A stretch of 26,720 bases of DNA from an uncultured Eubacteriales bacterium (GTDB lineage Bacteria; Bacillota_A; Clostridia; Christensenellales; Aristaeellaceae): NCBI GenBank assembly GCA_900313545.1, contig OMRS01000284.1, positions 1 through 26,720 on the forward strand, in the 5' to 3' direction. Within the stretch, counting starts at the first letter, position 1; every line of letters begins with the position of its first letter. Below the pieces are notes generated by a model. That model worked only from the letters and a program-made list of their open reading frames with translations, did not search any database and was not told where the DNA came from. Made by a program: the position numbers and the translations under genes. Positions 1 to 7,306 of this stretch are shown one piece after another.

Positions 1-314
1 ACATCGAGAACCTTGATCACTTTCTTGGGAAGATAGGTGTCAAAGGCGGTCATGCGGATATGAGCACCCTTGCGGATGGCAAGACTGGCGGAGAGAACGG
101 TCATATATACCATGAAGGTCAGTACAATTTCTTCGCTCCAGTGGGGGTCGGTGACGAAGGGAATATAACGGCCGGCAACGGACCAGGCCGTGATGAGAAT
201 ATCGCCGATCAGAAATATTTTGCAGATAAACATCAGGATTTTCTCTGTCCAGTCGTAGAGAGGCCTGACTTTTTCCAGCGTTTTGAAAATCGCGGGAACC
301 TGATTGTTTTCCAA
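1..314 (-). CDS. dctQ: TRAP transporter small permease, DctQ family (partial, C-terminus off the left edge)
   Basis: About 104 residues are visible. A short polar N-terminus leads into hydrophobic stretches (around IFLIGDILITAW and VLTFMVYMTVLSASLAI), then the segment RKGAHIRM, which is typical of the four-helix DctQ membrane subunit. In TRAP systems DctQ joins the DctM channel and couples to the DctP binding protein to import organic acids or related solutes with Na+. I chose a TTG start at 314 because an AAAGGGG ribosome site lies nine bases upstream and the frame is open to the window edge. The nearer ATG at 318-320 is only about three bases from that site and reads in a different frame. 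It lies 96 bases downstream of dctP on the same strand, with a hairpin in the gap. The substrate cannot be told from sequence. DctM would be expected beyond the left edge. Confidence 0.85.
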   Translation of the reverse strand, partial: MENNQVPAIFKTLEKVRPLYDWTEKILMFICKIFLIGDILITAWSVAGRYIPFVTDPHWSEEIVLTFMVYMTVLSASLAIRKGAHIRMTAFDTYLPKKVIKVLD

Positions 315-362
315 GATGCATAACCCCTTTCAATACAGATCCGTAAGCTTTAAGATGAAGAA

Positions 363-389
363 GGGGATGTGGGACAATCCCACATCCCC
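363..389 (-). terminator. Intercistronic hairpin between dctP and dctQ
   Basis: A perfect 12-bp inverted repeat (GGGGATGTGGGA and its complement) with a 3-nt loop lies between the dctP stop and the dctQ ribosome site. The sequence downstream on the minus strand (TTCTTCATCTT) is only moderately T-rich, so this is probably a partial terminator or mRNA-stabilising hairpin. Either would let the binding protein be made in excess of the permease, a common arrangement in transporter operons. Confidence 0.7.
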
Positions 390-410
390 GCAAAGGATCA
401 AACAGGAAGA

Positions 411-1400
411 TTACTTCATCGCCAGGATCTGCTCATAGGCAGCATCTTCACCGTTGATGTTGGCGGTGACGACATCCTTGACAGCCTCAACCCAGGGGGT
501 CTTGTCAGGAACTTCGATGATATGCACGCCATCGGCCTTCAGAGTTTCGAGAACCTCGTTCTCTTTGCTCTCGCTGACCTGACGGCACACGGAGGAAGCA
601 TAGTCAGCAGCTTCCTGCACCCACTTCTGCTGCTCCTCGGTGAGCTTGGCCATCGCGTTGTCGGTGATGATCAGCTGAACGGCGCCAAGGGTGTGGCCGT
701 CCATCATGAACCAGGGGGCAACCTCCGGGAAGGCGTTGGACTTGTAGTTGGCGGTGGGCTGCTCGGCGGCATCCACAACACCGGTCTGCAGAGCGCTGTA
801 GAGCTCGGTGAAGGGAACGGTGGTGGCGGAAGCGCCAAGGCCGGTCACCAGACCCGTCATGACGGGGTCGGAGGAAACGCGGATCTTCAGGCCCTTCAGG
901 GAGTTGATGTCGGAAACCTCATTCTTGAAGAAGAAGTGACGGAAGCCTTCCTCACCATAGCACAGGCCACGGAGGGGCAGACCAACTGCCTGCGGCTCAT
1001 TGAGGAATTCCTTTGCCAGATCGCTGGTGGCAAACTTCCAGAAATGATCGCGGTTCTCAAACACATAGGGCAGGGAGAGCAGGGTGGCCTTGGTGCAGCC
1101 ATACTGGGACAGAGCAAACGCGGAGATGCGGGAGATGTCGGTCACATTGCCGCCGCCCAGCAGGTTGTCCAGAATCTGGTCCTCAGATCCCAGAACGCCG
1201 CTTGCCTGAATGTCCACCAGGACGGATCCGCCGGAGAGCTCTTCCAGCTTGGACTTGAAGGCCTTCGCCAGTTCGCCGACGATGGTTCCCTCGATGGGAT
1301 TCACTTCGGCATAGGTCAGGGTTACCGGGTCATCGGCCAGTGCAGCGGCACAGGCGAAGACCATGGTCAGGGCGAGAACAAGAGCGAGTACTTTCTTCAT
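411..1400 (-). CDS. dctP: TRAP transporter substrate-binding protein, DctP family
   Basis: The product is 329 residues, normal for DctP proteins. Residues 1-22 form an export signal (MKKVLALVLALTMV and onward) with likely cleavage after ALA. C17 lies in a poor lipobox (VFAC), so lipid attachment is possible but not clear. Family features are visible: a region around LKGLKIRV that carries the conserved carboxylate-binding arginine, then VPFTELYSALQTGVVDAAEQP, the signature of the second lobe. The protein would sit outside the membrane and deliver solute to DctQM. The start is fixed by AGGAGG eight bases before the ATG; codons further upstream in this frame do not resemble a protein. It is the first gene of its operon, has a near-consensus promoter, and is followed by dctQ. 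The substrate is unknown; C4-dicarboxylates, sugar acids and sialic acid are all used by this family. Confidence 0.93.
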   Translation of the reverse strand: MKKVLALVLALTMVFACAAALADDPVTLTYAEVNPIEGTIVGELAKAFKSKLEELSGGSVLVDIQASGVLGSEDQILDNLLGGGNVTDISRISAFALSQYGCTKATLLSLPYVFENRDHFWKFATSDLAKEFLNEPQAVGLPLRGLCYGEEGFRHFFFKNEVSDINSLKGLKIRVSSDPVMTGLVTGLGASATTVPFTELYSALQTGVVDAAEQPTANYKSNAFPEVAPWFMMDGHTLGAVQLIITDNAMAKLTEEQQKWVQEAADYASSVCRQVSESKENEVLETLKADGVHIIEVPDKTPWVEAVKDVVTANINGEDAAYEQILAMK

Positions 1401-1449
1401 GGTAAAACCTCCTGTATGTATTAAGGGATTCAGATTCCCTTTCAGTCTG

Positions 1450-1478
1450 ATTATATAGCAAGCCGGAACGTTTGTAAA
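1450..1478 (-). promoter_or_regulatory. Sigma-A promoter of the dctPQ operon
   Basis: On the minus strand a TTTACA -35 box (1473-1478) and a perfect TATAAT -10 box (1450-1455) are separated by exactly 17 bases. Transcription would start near 1443, giving a leader of about 43 bases before dctP. Confidence 0.8.
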
Positions 1479-1503
1479 TTGGAAAACACGGCTTTTTGAA
1501 AAA

Positions 1504-1515
1504 CTTGTATACAAG
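1504..1515. promoter_or_regulatory. Palindrome CTTGTATACAAG, candidate GntR-family operator
   Basis: This perfect 12-bp palindrome has the GT...AC core bound by FadR-type GntR regulators, which often control sugar-acid and organic-acid transporters. It lies about 25 bases upstream of the dctP -35 box, centred roughly 65 bases before the predicted start site. That position would suit an activator or a looping repressor. No GntR gene is in the window, so the regulator is inferred. Confidence 0.45.
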
Positions 1516-1554
1516 ATGGACGAAGGACACGCGTCCGGTGAAATCAGAAAAAAG

Positions 1555-1583
1555 TTTCCATTCCCCGGGGAGCATGATACAAT
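1555..1583 (+). promoter_or_regulatory. Putative promoter of the YcxB-like gene
   Basis: TTTCCA (1555-1560) and an extended -10 box, TG-A-TACAAT (-10 hexamer at 1578-1583), are 17 bases apart, 56 bases before the start codon. The same CATGATACAAT string precedes the phosphoglucomutase gene at 11490-11499. Confidence 0.5.
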
Positions 1584-1639
1584 CTTCGCCAGCACTCCCT
1601 GCCTCGTACAGGGAAGCAAGAGAGGACAGGAGGTAGGTT

Positions 1640-2197
1640 ATGTCCGGCAATGAAATTCGGATTCCGGTACAGCTGTCGGAAAAGCATTTTCGGAACTTTG
1701 CGCTGTATGACCGGTTTGTCAAGGCGGGACTGTGGAAGCGCCCGGTGATCTTTGCGGCGATCTTTACAGTATGTGCGCTGATTTGTCTGTTTTCCGGCAG
1801 GGAACAGTCCGTCCTTCTTGGATCCGTCCTTCTGGCCGTCGGACTGGGTCTGCCTGCGGTATGGGTCGGCTCCTTTCTGGCCTCGGTTCACTCCCAGGCC
1901 AGGAAACAGCAGCTGGGAAAAGGGAAAAAAGTCTATACGGTGGTGCTTCGCCAAAAGGGGATCTGTGTGCTGGGCGAGCAGACTGCAGCTGCGCCCCTTG
2001 AGGTGGAATGGGGGCAGATTGCGGACTTCAGACGTGGCGGGGAGGCGTGGTATCTGTACGTCACCCCGGGAAGGGCCTTCATTCTTCCGGACGGGCAGGG
2101 GCCGGCGTCTCCCCAGGAAACCGGAGCTTATGTGGCGGATCACATCAACCGGGCCAGAGCAGAACGCAGGGCCAGGACAGAAACGGCTTCTTCATGA
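1640..2197 (+). CDS. YcxB-like membrane protein of unknown function
   Basis: The product is 185 residues. The N-terminal 35 residues are polar, followed by two adjacent hydrophobic helices (about residues 36-53 and 57-83). A soluble C-terminal domain of roughly 85 residues includes a YTVVLRQKGICV strand and a WYLYVTPGRAFILPDG segment. This two-helix plus beta-rich layout and the 'aromatic-hydrophobic ... A-x-I-L-P' pattern match the YcxB-like family of Bacillota, whose function is not established. The start has AGGAGG seven bases upstream. It is transcribed away from dctP, and the next gene lies 274 bases downstream behind its own promoter, so it is probably monocistronic. The family call is from pattern recognition. 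That it is a real membrane protein is more certain than the name. Confidence 0.75.
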   Translation: MSGNEIRIPVQLSEKHFRNFALYDRFVKAGLWKRPVIFAAIFTVCALICLFSGREQSVLLGSVLLAVGLGLPAVWVGSFLASVHSQARKQQLGKGKKVYTVVLRQKGICVLGEQTAAAPLEVEWGQIADFRRGGEAWYLYVTPGRAFILPDGQGPASPQETGAYVADHINRARAERRARTETASS

Positions 2198-2270
2198 CAG
2201 AGCGTTTCGGGAAGGGATGCCGCACGCAACATGGCGGCTGTTGAAAGACACCTGCCCGGGGGAGAAGTGA

Positions 2271-2282
2271 CTTGTATACATG
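2271..2282. promoter_or_regulatory. CTTGTATACATG, near-copy of the dctP upstream palindrome
   Basis: It matches the palindrome at 1504-1515 in 11 of 12 bases. It lies in the 274-base gap after the YcxB-like gene, about 105 bases before the promoter of the next gene. The rest of this gap (2198-2386) shows no gene and no convincing terminator. The site could be a second operator for the same regulator or a chance match. Confidence 0.25.
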
Positions 2283-2386
2283 AGGGAAGGCGGTATCCCG
2301 TGAGCAAGCCGCACAGGGACGGGAGGCGGGAATGATGACGGACAGGAGGAACAGGAAGAAATCCCGGACGGAAAACGTGCGGACAG

Positions 2387-2415
2387 TTGGCAGAATGCGG
2401 GAAGCGTGGTAAAAT
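2387..2415 (+). promoter_or_regulatory. Promoter of the small secreted-protein gene
   Basis: TTGGCA (2387-2392) and TAAAAT (2410-2415) are separated by exactly 17 bases. The predicted start near 2422 gives a 50-base leader. Confidence 0.65.
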
Positions 2416-2471
2416 CGCCCATGCACATAAATCGTTGCAGCCACAAGAAACAAAAGAGAGGATTACCCGAT

Positions 2472-2996
2472 ATGAAGAAATGCATCGTACTGCTCCTGCT
2501 GGTGACAATGGCGCTGTGCGCCGTGGCACAGGCAGAAAACGCTACCGTGCTCAACTGGGCGGATTCCGAGGCCAGGTTCGCGCAGGAGGGCATCCCCGGG
2601 GACTTTGTCGTCATTAAAAAGGTGGGTATGAAGGTGTGGGTTCCCGCAGCCCTTCAGAAGGCGGAGCTGACCAAGTCGGATACGGATGCCGGACATCTCG
2701 CAAGATTTTCTGCCGGCGAGGGCAAGCAGGAAATGTCCGTGATACTCTATGACATGGAGGGGGCGACCCTGGAGGAGTACAAGGATCAGCAGAGCGTCTT
2801 CGGTGCCGTGAACATGACGGATATCCTGGTTAACGGCGTGAAAGGCATTTACTACGAAATTCCTGACAATGACTGCCTGTGCGCCTCTTTCCCGGTGAGC
2901 AAGGGCCATATCGTTGAGGTGACCTGCAAGCCCATGTCCGATGAGGGCTGGAAGCAGGTCTGGGTCAACATGATCGCTTCCATCCAGGGCAAATAA
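2472..2996 (+). CDS. Small secreted protein of unknown function
   Basis: The product is 174 residues. Residues 1-22 form a clear signal peptide (MKKCIVLLLLVTMALCAVAQA) with a standard cleavage site; no lipobox is seen, so it is probably released or loosely held at the surface. The mature part of about 150 residues is acidic and likely beta-rich, with aromatic and glycine turns (ILYDMEGATLEEY, GVKGIYYEIPDNDCLCASFP). It has two cysteines close together (DCLC) and a third in VTCKP. It ends with an amphipathic segment common in small alpha/beta secreted folds of the PsbP/DcrB type; that fold suggestion is weak. The start was chosen because AGAGAGG lies upstream and the signal peptide begins there; an in-frame ATG further upstream would add an unlikely charged extension. 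It has its own promoter and stands alone. Confidence 0.8.
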   Translation: MKKCIVLLLLVTMALCAVAQAENATVLNWADSEARFAQEGIPGDFVVIKKVGMKVWVPAALQKAELTKSDTDAGHLARFSAGEGKQEMSVILYDMEGATLEEYKDQQSVFGAVNMTDILVNGVKGIYYEIPDNDCLCASFPVSKGHIVEVTCKPMSDEGWKQVWVNMIASIQGK

Positions 2997-3022
2997 GCGG
3001 CCCCGGTCCTGCAGTGTACAGC

Positions 3023-3051
3023 TTGACAAGCCGTCAGGCAAAAGTTAAGAT
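3023..3051 (+). promoter_or_regulatory. Promoter of the leuS T-box leader
   Basis: A perfect TTGACA -35 box (3023-3028) and TAAGAT (3046-3051) are 17 bases apart. Transcription would begin near 3058, immediately before the T-box stem I. Confidence 0.8.
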
Positions 3052-3057
3052 AAACCC

Positions 3058-3297
3058 TGCGTTGAAGGAAAGCAGTAGATGTTCCTCCGTGTCCTCAGAG
3101 AGCTGCCCCGTGGATGATGTCCCAGGCTGAAAGGCAGCGGCGCGCGGCATTGAACTCGTTCCCGAGCATTCCGGCAGAGCCGGCGGCAGCCCCGTTACAG
3201 GCCATGAGAGGATTCCGGCGTGCCGGGATCAATAAGAGTGGTACCACGAAAGACTTCCGTCTTCCGTCTCTTAATTGGGATGGAAGACGGTTTTTTT
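3058..3297 (+). promoter_or_regulatory. Leucine T-box leader of leuS
   Basis: The leader senses uncharged tRNA-Leu and prevents premature termination when leucine is short. Visible parts in order: a purine-rich stem I start (GAAGGAAAGCAGTAGATG), an AGAGAG element at 3100-3105, and a specifier loop with GAA-CTC, where CTC (3155-3157) is a leucine codon. Then come the antiterminator T-box TGGTACCACG (TGGTACC at 3239-3245) and the terminator hairpin at 3257-3290. TGGTACC pairs with the NCCA end of the tRNA. The specifier agrees with the downstream gene, which makes the call firm. The exact 5' end is inferred from the promoter. Confidence 0.93.
3257..3297 (+). terminator. T-box-controlled intrinsic terminator before leuS
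   Basis: CCGTCTTCC (3257-3265) pairs with GGAAGACGG (3282-3290), followed by seven T residues. Its 5' arm overlaps the region needed for the antiterminator, as expected for T-box switching. Confidence 0.92.
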
Positions 3298-3332
3298 GTA
3301 GAGCCTGAAAATACAGATGCGAGGTGCAACAG

Positions 3333-5750
3333 ATGAGCAACATCCCTCCCTACAATCCCATGGAAATTGAGTCCAAATGGCAGCAGCACTGGGAAGAAGA
3401 CCAGTCGTTTGCCGCCGAAGCCTCCCACGAGAAACCAAAGTTCTATGCCCTTGTGGAGTTTCCGTATCCCTCCGGTGCAGGTATGCATGTGGGCCACATC
3501 AAGGCCTATTCCGGTCTGGAGGTTGTAGCCCGCAAGCGCAGGATGCAGGGGTACAACGTGCTCTTCCCCATGGGCTTTGACTCATTTGGCCTGCCGGCGG
3601 AGAACTACGCCATCAAGACCAACACCCATCCCCATATCATCACCACAAAAAACGAGAACCATTTCAGGAACCAGCTGAAGAAGATCGGCTTCTCGTTTGA
3701 CTGGAGCCGCGAAATCTCCACGTCCCGGCCGGACTATTACAAGTGGACCCAGTGGATATTCCTCAAACTCTTCGAAAACAATCTGGTGTTCAGGGCCAAG
3801 ACCCTGGTGAACTACTGCCCCCACTGCAAGGTGGTCCTCTCCAATGAGGACAGCCAGGGAGGCAAATGCGATGTGTGCCACAGTGACGTGGTGCAGCTGC
3901 CCAAGGATGTATGGTACCTGAGGATCACCGAGTATGCGGACAAGCTGCTGGAAGGTCTGGATACCGTGGAGTATCCGGAGAGCATCAAGCAGCAGCAGGT
4001 CACCTGGATCGGCCGCTCCACCGGTGCGTTCGTGAATTTTGCCATCGATGGCATTCCTGAGAAGCTGGAGATCTATACCACGCGTCCGGATACCCTCTTT
4101 GGCGTGACCTTTATGGTCATGGCGCCCGAGCATCCGCTGCTGGACCAGTACAGGGAGAAGATTTCCAACTGGTCCGAGGTGGAGAAGTACCGGGATGAAT
4201 GCGCCCGCAAGACCGAGTTTGAACGGACGCAGCTGGTCAAGGACAAGACCGGAGTGCGCCTGGAGGGCTTTGAAGCCATCAACCCCGTGAACGGGAAGAA
4301 GATCCCCGTCTTTATCGCGGATTATGTCATGATGGGATATGGCACGGGCGCCATTATGGCGGTTCCGGCCCATGACCAGAGGGACTATGAATTCGCCAAA
4401 AAATTCGGCGTGGATATCATTGAGGTGATCAAGGGCGGCGATATCGGGGAGTGCGCCTATACGGGCGACGGCGCCATGATCAATTCGGATTTCCTCAATG
4501 TCTATGACAACAAGAAGGCCTCCATTGCGGCGATGCTTGAGTATCTGGAGGAGAAGGGGCTGGGGCACAAGGGCATCCAGTACAAGATGAAGGACTGGGC
4601 CTTCAACCGTCAGCGTTACTGGGGTGAGCCGATCCCCCTGGTTCACTGCCCCAGCTGCGGCACCGTGGGAGTCCCCTATGACCAGCTGCCCCTGAAGCTG
4701 CCGGATGTGGAGAACTTCGAGCCCGGAACTGACGGGCAGTCCCCCCTGGCCCGCATTGATTCATTTGTCAACTGCACCTGCCCCAGGTGCGGCGGCAGCG
4801 CCAAGCGTGAGACGGACACCATGCCCCAGTGGGCAGGCTCCTCCTGGTATTTCCTGCGCTTTGTGGACCCGCACAATGACCAGGCCTTTGCCAGCAAGGA
4901 CGAAATGAAGTACTGGATGCCGGTGGACTGGTACAACGGCGGAATGGAGCACGTGACCCGTCACCTGCTGTATTCCCGCTTCTGGCATCGCTTCCTCTAT
5001 GATATCGGCGAGGTGAATACCCCTGAACCCTATGCCAAGCGTTCCTACCAGGGCCTGATTCTGGGCTCCGACGGAGAAAAGATGAGCAAGTCCAAGGGCA
5101 ATGTGGTGGACCCCCTGGATATTGTCAGCCAGTATGGCGCGGATACGCTGCGGCTGTATGTGCTCTTTATGGGCGACTATACCGCGGCTGCTCCCTGGAA
5201 CGATGATGCGGTGAAGGGCTGCAAGCGCTTCCTGGACCGTATCTGGCGTCTGATGGAAATGCTCAGCGATGAGAAGGGAATTTCCGCGGATCTGGCCTTT
5301 GATGTGAACAGCTGCATCAAGAAGGTGTCCGAGGACTACGAGAAGATGAAGTACAACACCGCCATCGCCGCCATGATGACGCTGGTGAACACCTTCTATG
5401 CCAAGGGCAGCGTCACGAGGGACGAACTGCGGGCGCTCATCCTGCTGCTCAATCCCGTGGCACCGCACATCACCGAGGAGATCAACGTGCTGTGCGGCCT
5501 GAATGAGGGAGAGCTGCTGCGCGCTGCCTGGCCGACCTATGACGAGTCGGCACTGGTGAAGGAAATGGTGGAAATGGCCCTGCAGGTCAACGGCAAGGTG
5601 CGCGGACGCATCCAGGTGCCCACGGACCTCAAGCAGGAGGATGCGCAGGAGTACTTCCTGGGCAGGGAAGAGGTCAGAAAGCTGATCGGGGACAAGACGA
5701 TGCGCAAGCTGATCTTTGTTCCCGGACGTCTGATCAATATCGTCTGCTGA
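3333..5750 (+). CDS. leuS: Leucyl-tRNA synthetase
   Basis: The product is 805 residues, normal for bacterial LeuRS. It charges tRNA-Leu with leucine in the cytoplasm. The class I signatures are present: HVGH at residues 52-55 and KMSKS at 583-587. The CP1 editing domain carries TTRPDTLFG and the downstream MAVPAHDQRDYEFA segment, so mischarged tRNA can be hydrolysed. Cysteine pairs (CPHC...CDVC and CPSC...CPRC) form the zinc elements. The C-terminus (LQVNGKVRGRI ... KLIFVPGRLINIV) is the standard tRNA-binding end. I prefer ATG at 3333 because GAGGTG lies six bases upstream. A GTG at 3324 would add three residues but sits inside that ribosome site. The gene is alone in its unit, controlled by the leucine T-box and closed by a strong terminator. 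Confidence 0.98.
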   Translation: MSNIPPYNPMEIESKWQQHWEEDQSFAAEASHEKPKFYALVEFPYPSGAGMHVGHIKAYSGLEVVARKRRMQGYNVLFPMGFDSFGLPAENYAIKTNTHPHIITTKNENHFRNQLKKIGFSFDWSREISTSRPDYYKWTQWIFLKLFENNLVFRAKTLVNYCPHCKVVLSNEDSQGGKCDVCHSDVVQLPKDVWYLRITEYADKLLEGLDTVEYPESIKQQQVTWIGRSTGAFVNFAIDGIPEKLEIYTTRPDTLFGVTFMVMAPEHPLLDQYREKISNWSEVEKYRDECARKTEFERTQLVKDKTGVRLEGFEAINPVNGKKIPVFIADYVMMGYGTGAIMAVPAHDQRDYEFAKKFGVDIIEVIKGGDIGECAYTGDGAMINSDFLNVYDNKKASIAAMLEYLEEKGLGHKGIQYKMKDWAFNRQRYWGEPIPLVHCPSCGTVGVPYDQLPLKLPDVENFEPGTDGQSPLARIDSFVNCTCPRCGGSAKRETDTMPQWAGSSWYFLRFVDPHNDQAFASKDEMKYWMPVDWYNGGMEHVTRHLLYSRFWHRFLYDIGEVNTPEPYAKRSYQGLILGSDGEKMSKSKGNVVDPLDIVSQYGADTLRLYVLFMGDYTAAAPWNDDAVKGCKRFLDRIWRLMEMLSDEKGISADLAFDVNSCIKKVSEDYEKMKYNTAIAAMMTLVNTFYAKGSVTRDELRALILLLNPVAPHITEEINVLCGLNEGELLRAAWPTYDESALVKEMVEMALQVNGKVRGRIQVPTDLKQEDAQEYFLGREEVRKLIGDKTMRKLIFVPGRLINIVC

Positions 5751-5764
5751 TCATCATCCGAAGA

Positions 5765-5812
5765 AAAGCCCCGGCGTGCTCTGGCTTGGACAGGGCAACG
5801 CCGGGGCTTTTT
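5765..5812 (+). terminator. Intrinsic terminator of leuS
   Basis: A 13-bp GC-rich stem (AAAGCCCCGGCGT, 5765-5777, with its complement at 5798-5810) is followed by T residues. On the opposite strand the stem is also followed by a T-rich run. Confidence 0.9.
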
Positions 5813-6037
5813 CTGCCTGGGGGCAGGATAGGCGACTCAGGCTGTGAGGACAGGAGGATTTCCATGCGGCACCCCGGCCCTCCGGCCTGGGGGAGGCTGC
5901 GGAAGATCCCGAAGCGCCAGAGATGTGCATAGACGCCCGGAAAAAGGATTCAGGCGCTGTTTCCTGCAGGGCTTCAGACCGCGCCGCGTTTGCAGAACAG
6001 ATACAAAACTGGACCGTGACAGTAAGGAGGGAAACCT
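5813..6037. other. Gap between leuS and the broken surface-protein gene
   Basis: There is no supported gene or clear promoter in these 225 bases. AGGAGG occurs at 5851-5856 without a plausible reading frame. The stretch AAGGAGG at 6024-6030 is the ribosome site for the GTG at 6038. Confidence 0.5.
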
Positions 6038-7083
6038 GTGAAACAAACAAGATCGTCATTCTGCTTCTTGGCATTCTGTTCCTGTCCGCGATGGCTGCCG
6101 TAGAACTTCCGGGGGATGAACATGACGGTAATGGCATCAGCGGACACTTATTCCAGCCTGATTCCGACAAACGAAGACGATGTGGCGGCACTGTCCGGCA
6201 GGGCGGTACGCTTTGGCGGGATGGACTGGTACATCATTGAGGACAATTCGACGGGAGACGGTGACGGAACCGTCACCCTGCTTGCAGCAGAACCGTTGGG
6301 TGAGAGCATCTTCCATCCGGAAAGCAACGCCTACGGCCCCTTCACGGTCAGGAAATACCTGGAGGGGCTGACTGACGGCAGGGGTGGCGCCTTTGAGGGT
6401 GTGGCGGAGGTGATCGCCGATACGGAACTGCCGGATGTCCATGTTTCGGGAGCCGGGCTGTACCTTCTGAGCACCATTGAGGCGAACAGGCTGCCGGTGG
6501 CTGTCCGGAAAAGTTCGAAGGGCTGGTGGCTCCGTTCTCCCGGGATCGATGAGATGAATGCGGCTTGCGTAACCGGCAGGTATGGCGATGTGTCCGGCCT
6601 GGGCGAGTGCGTTTTTGAAACGGCTGGAATCCGTCCCGCAGTCAGACTCAGGCTGTCATCGCTAGAATTTTCGCCTGAATCCAGGACATTTTCTCCCTCC
6701 TCCCGGGCTTCTGCCCCGGAAACGGGTTCCCCGAGTGCAAAAAACACCTCAGCACCGGCCTTTCCCCTGGGAAATGAGCCGGCGGTCAAGGAGCAGTATC
6801 TGACTTTCACGGGGGCCTGGCGAATGCCCCGGAACTTCCGGCGACAACCCTGGAATATCAGTGCTACGCCAACATGTTTGACGGCTGCTATGGCCTGACA
6901 ACCGCACCGAAGGTCCTGCCGGCGACAACTCTGGCAGAGGGATGTTATGAAGGAATGTTCGGGGGCTGTACAGGTCTGACAACCGCCCCTTCTTTCCCGG
7001 CGGAAATCTGGAATCTGATCGACGAACGATACGCATACTTCATGTTTGAGGGCTGCACGGGTCTCAAAACGCCCATCCCGTGA
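6038..7083 (+). pseudogene. Frameshifted secreted DUF6273-like protein with BspA-type repeats
   Basis: A good ribosome site (AAGGAGG) precedes GTG at 6038, but that frame stops at 6101. A typical signal peptide (KIVILLLGILFLSAMAAV) is readable one frame over. The original frame resumes from about 6116 and stays open to 6898. It encodes a domain with GRAVRFGGMDWYIIED, WWLRSPG and GIRPAVRLRLSS, which resembles the DUF6273 fold. From about 6811 the sense passes to another frame, which encodes cysteine/glycine repeats of the BspA surface-protein kind and ends at 7083. At least three frameshifts are therefore needed, two around the signal peptide and one at a run of five G (6811-6815). The intact protein would be about 345 residues and exported. 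It may be a decayed gene, a phase-variable one, or an assembly error. An intact DUF6273 relative lies at 14624-15310. Confidence 0.75.
6820..7077 (+). repeat. BspA-like protein repeats in the broken gene
   Basis: In the third reading segment three imperfect repeats of about 25-30 residues follow the pattern APELPATTL...CY..MF.GC.GLTTAP. The first two are close copies (LPATTL, CY..MF, GC.GLTTAP) and the last is degraded, ending MFEGCTGLKTPIP. These repeats are known from surface and adhesion proteins of gut bacteria. Confidence 0.7.
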
Positions 7084-7240
7084 CCCGTTCCGGCTGGTCT
7101 TCCCGGGAAGAGGAAGATATGCGGCGCCGGGCGCTGATGTAGCCACGCCCGCATGTCCACAGACGGGCGGGATGCGCTGTGCATGGCCGGTTTTCCGTCT
7201 GCCATGCTGGAACGCCTGGCACGATCACCCCGAATAAAAG

Positions 7241-7273
7241 AAAGAATCCGGAGCCGGAGGCTTCGGATTCTTT
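7241..7273 (-). terminator. Terminator of the citXG-citC operon
   Basis: A 15-bp stem (AAAGAATCCG outer arm, one G-T wobble, inner AGCC/GGCT) has a 3-nt loop. On the minus strand it is followed by TTCTTTTATT. It lies 34 bases beyond the citC stop. Confidence 0.85.
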
Positions 7274-7306
7274 GAATATGAGGGGATGCAGCAGACCGGC
7301 AGGGAC

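Noticed and set aside
1401..1619. N-terminal extension of DctP
   Set aside because: The upstream codons cover the promoter and operator and do not resemble protein; the signal peptide begins at 1400.
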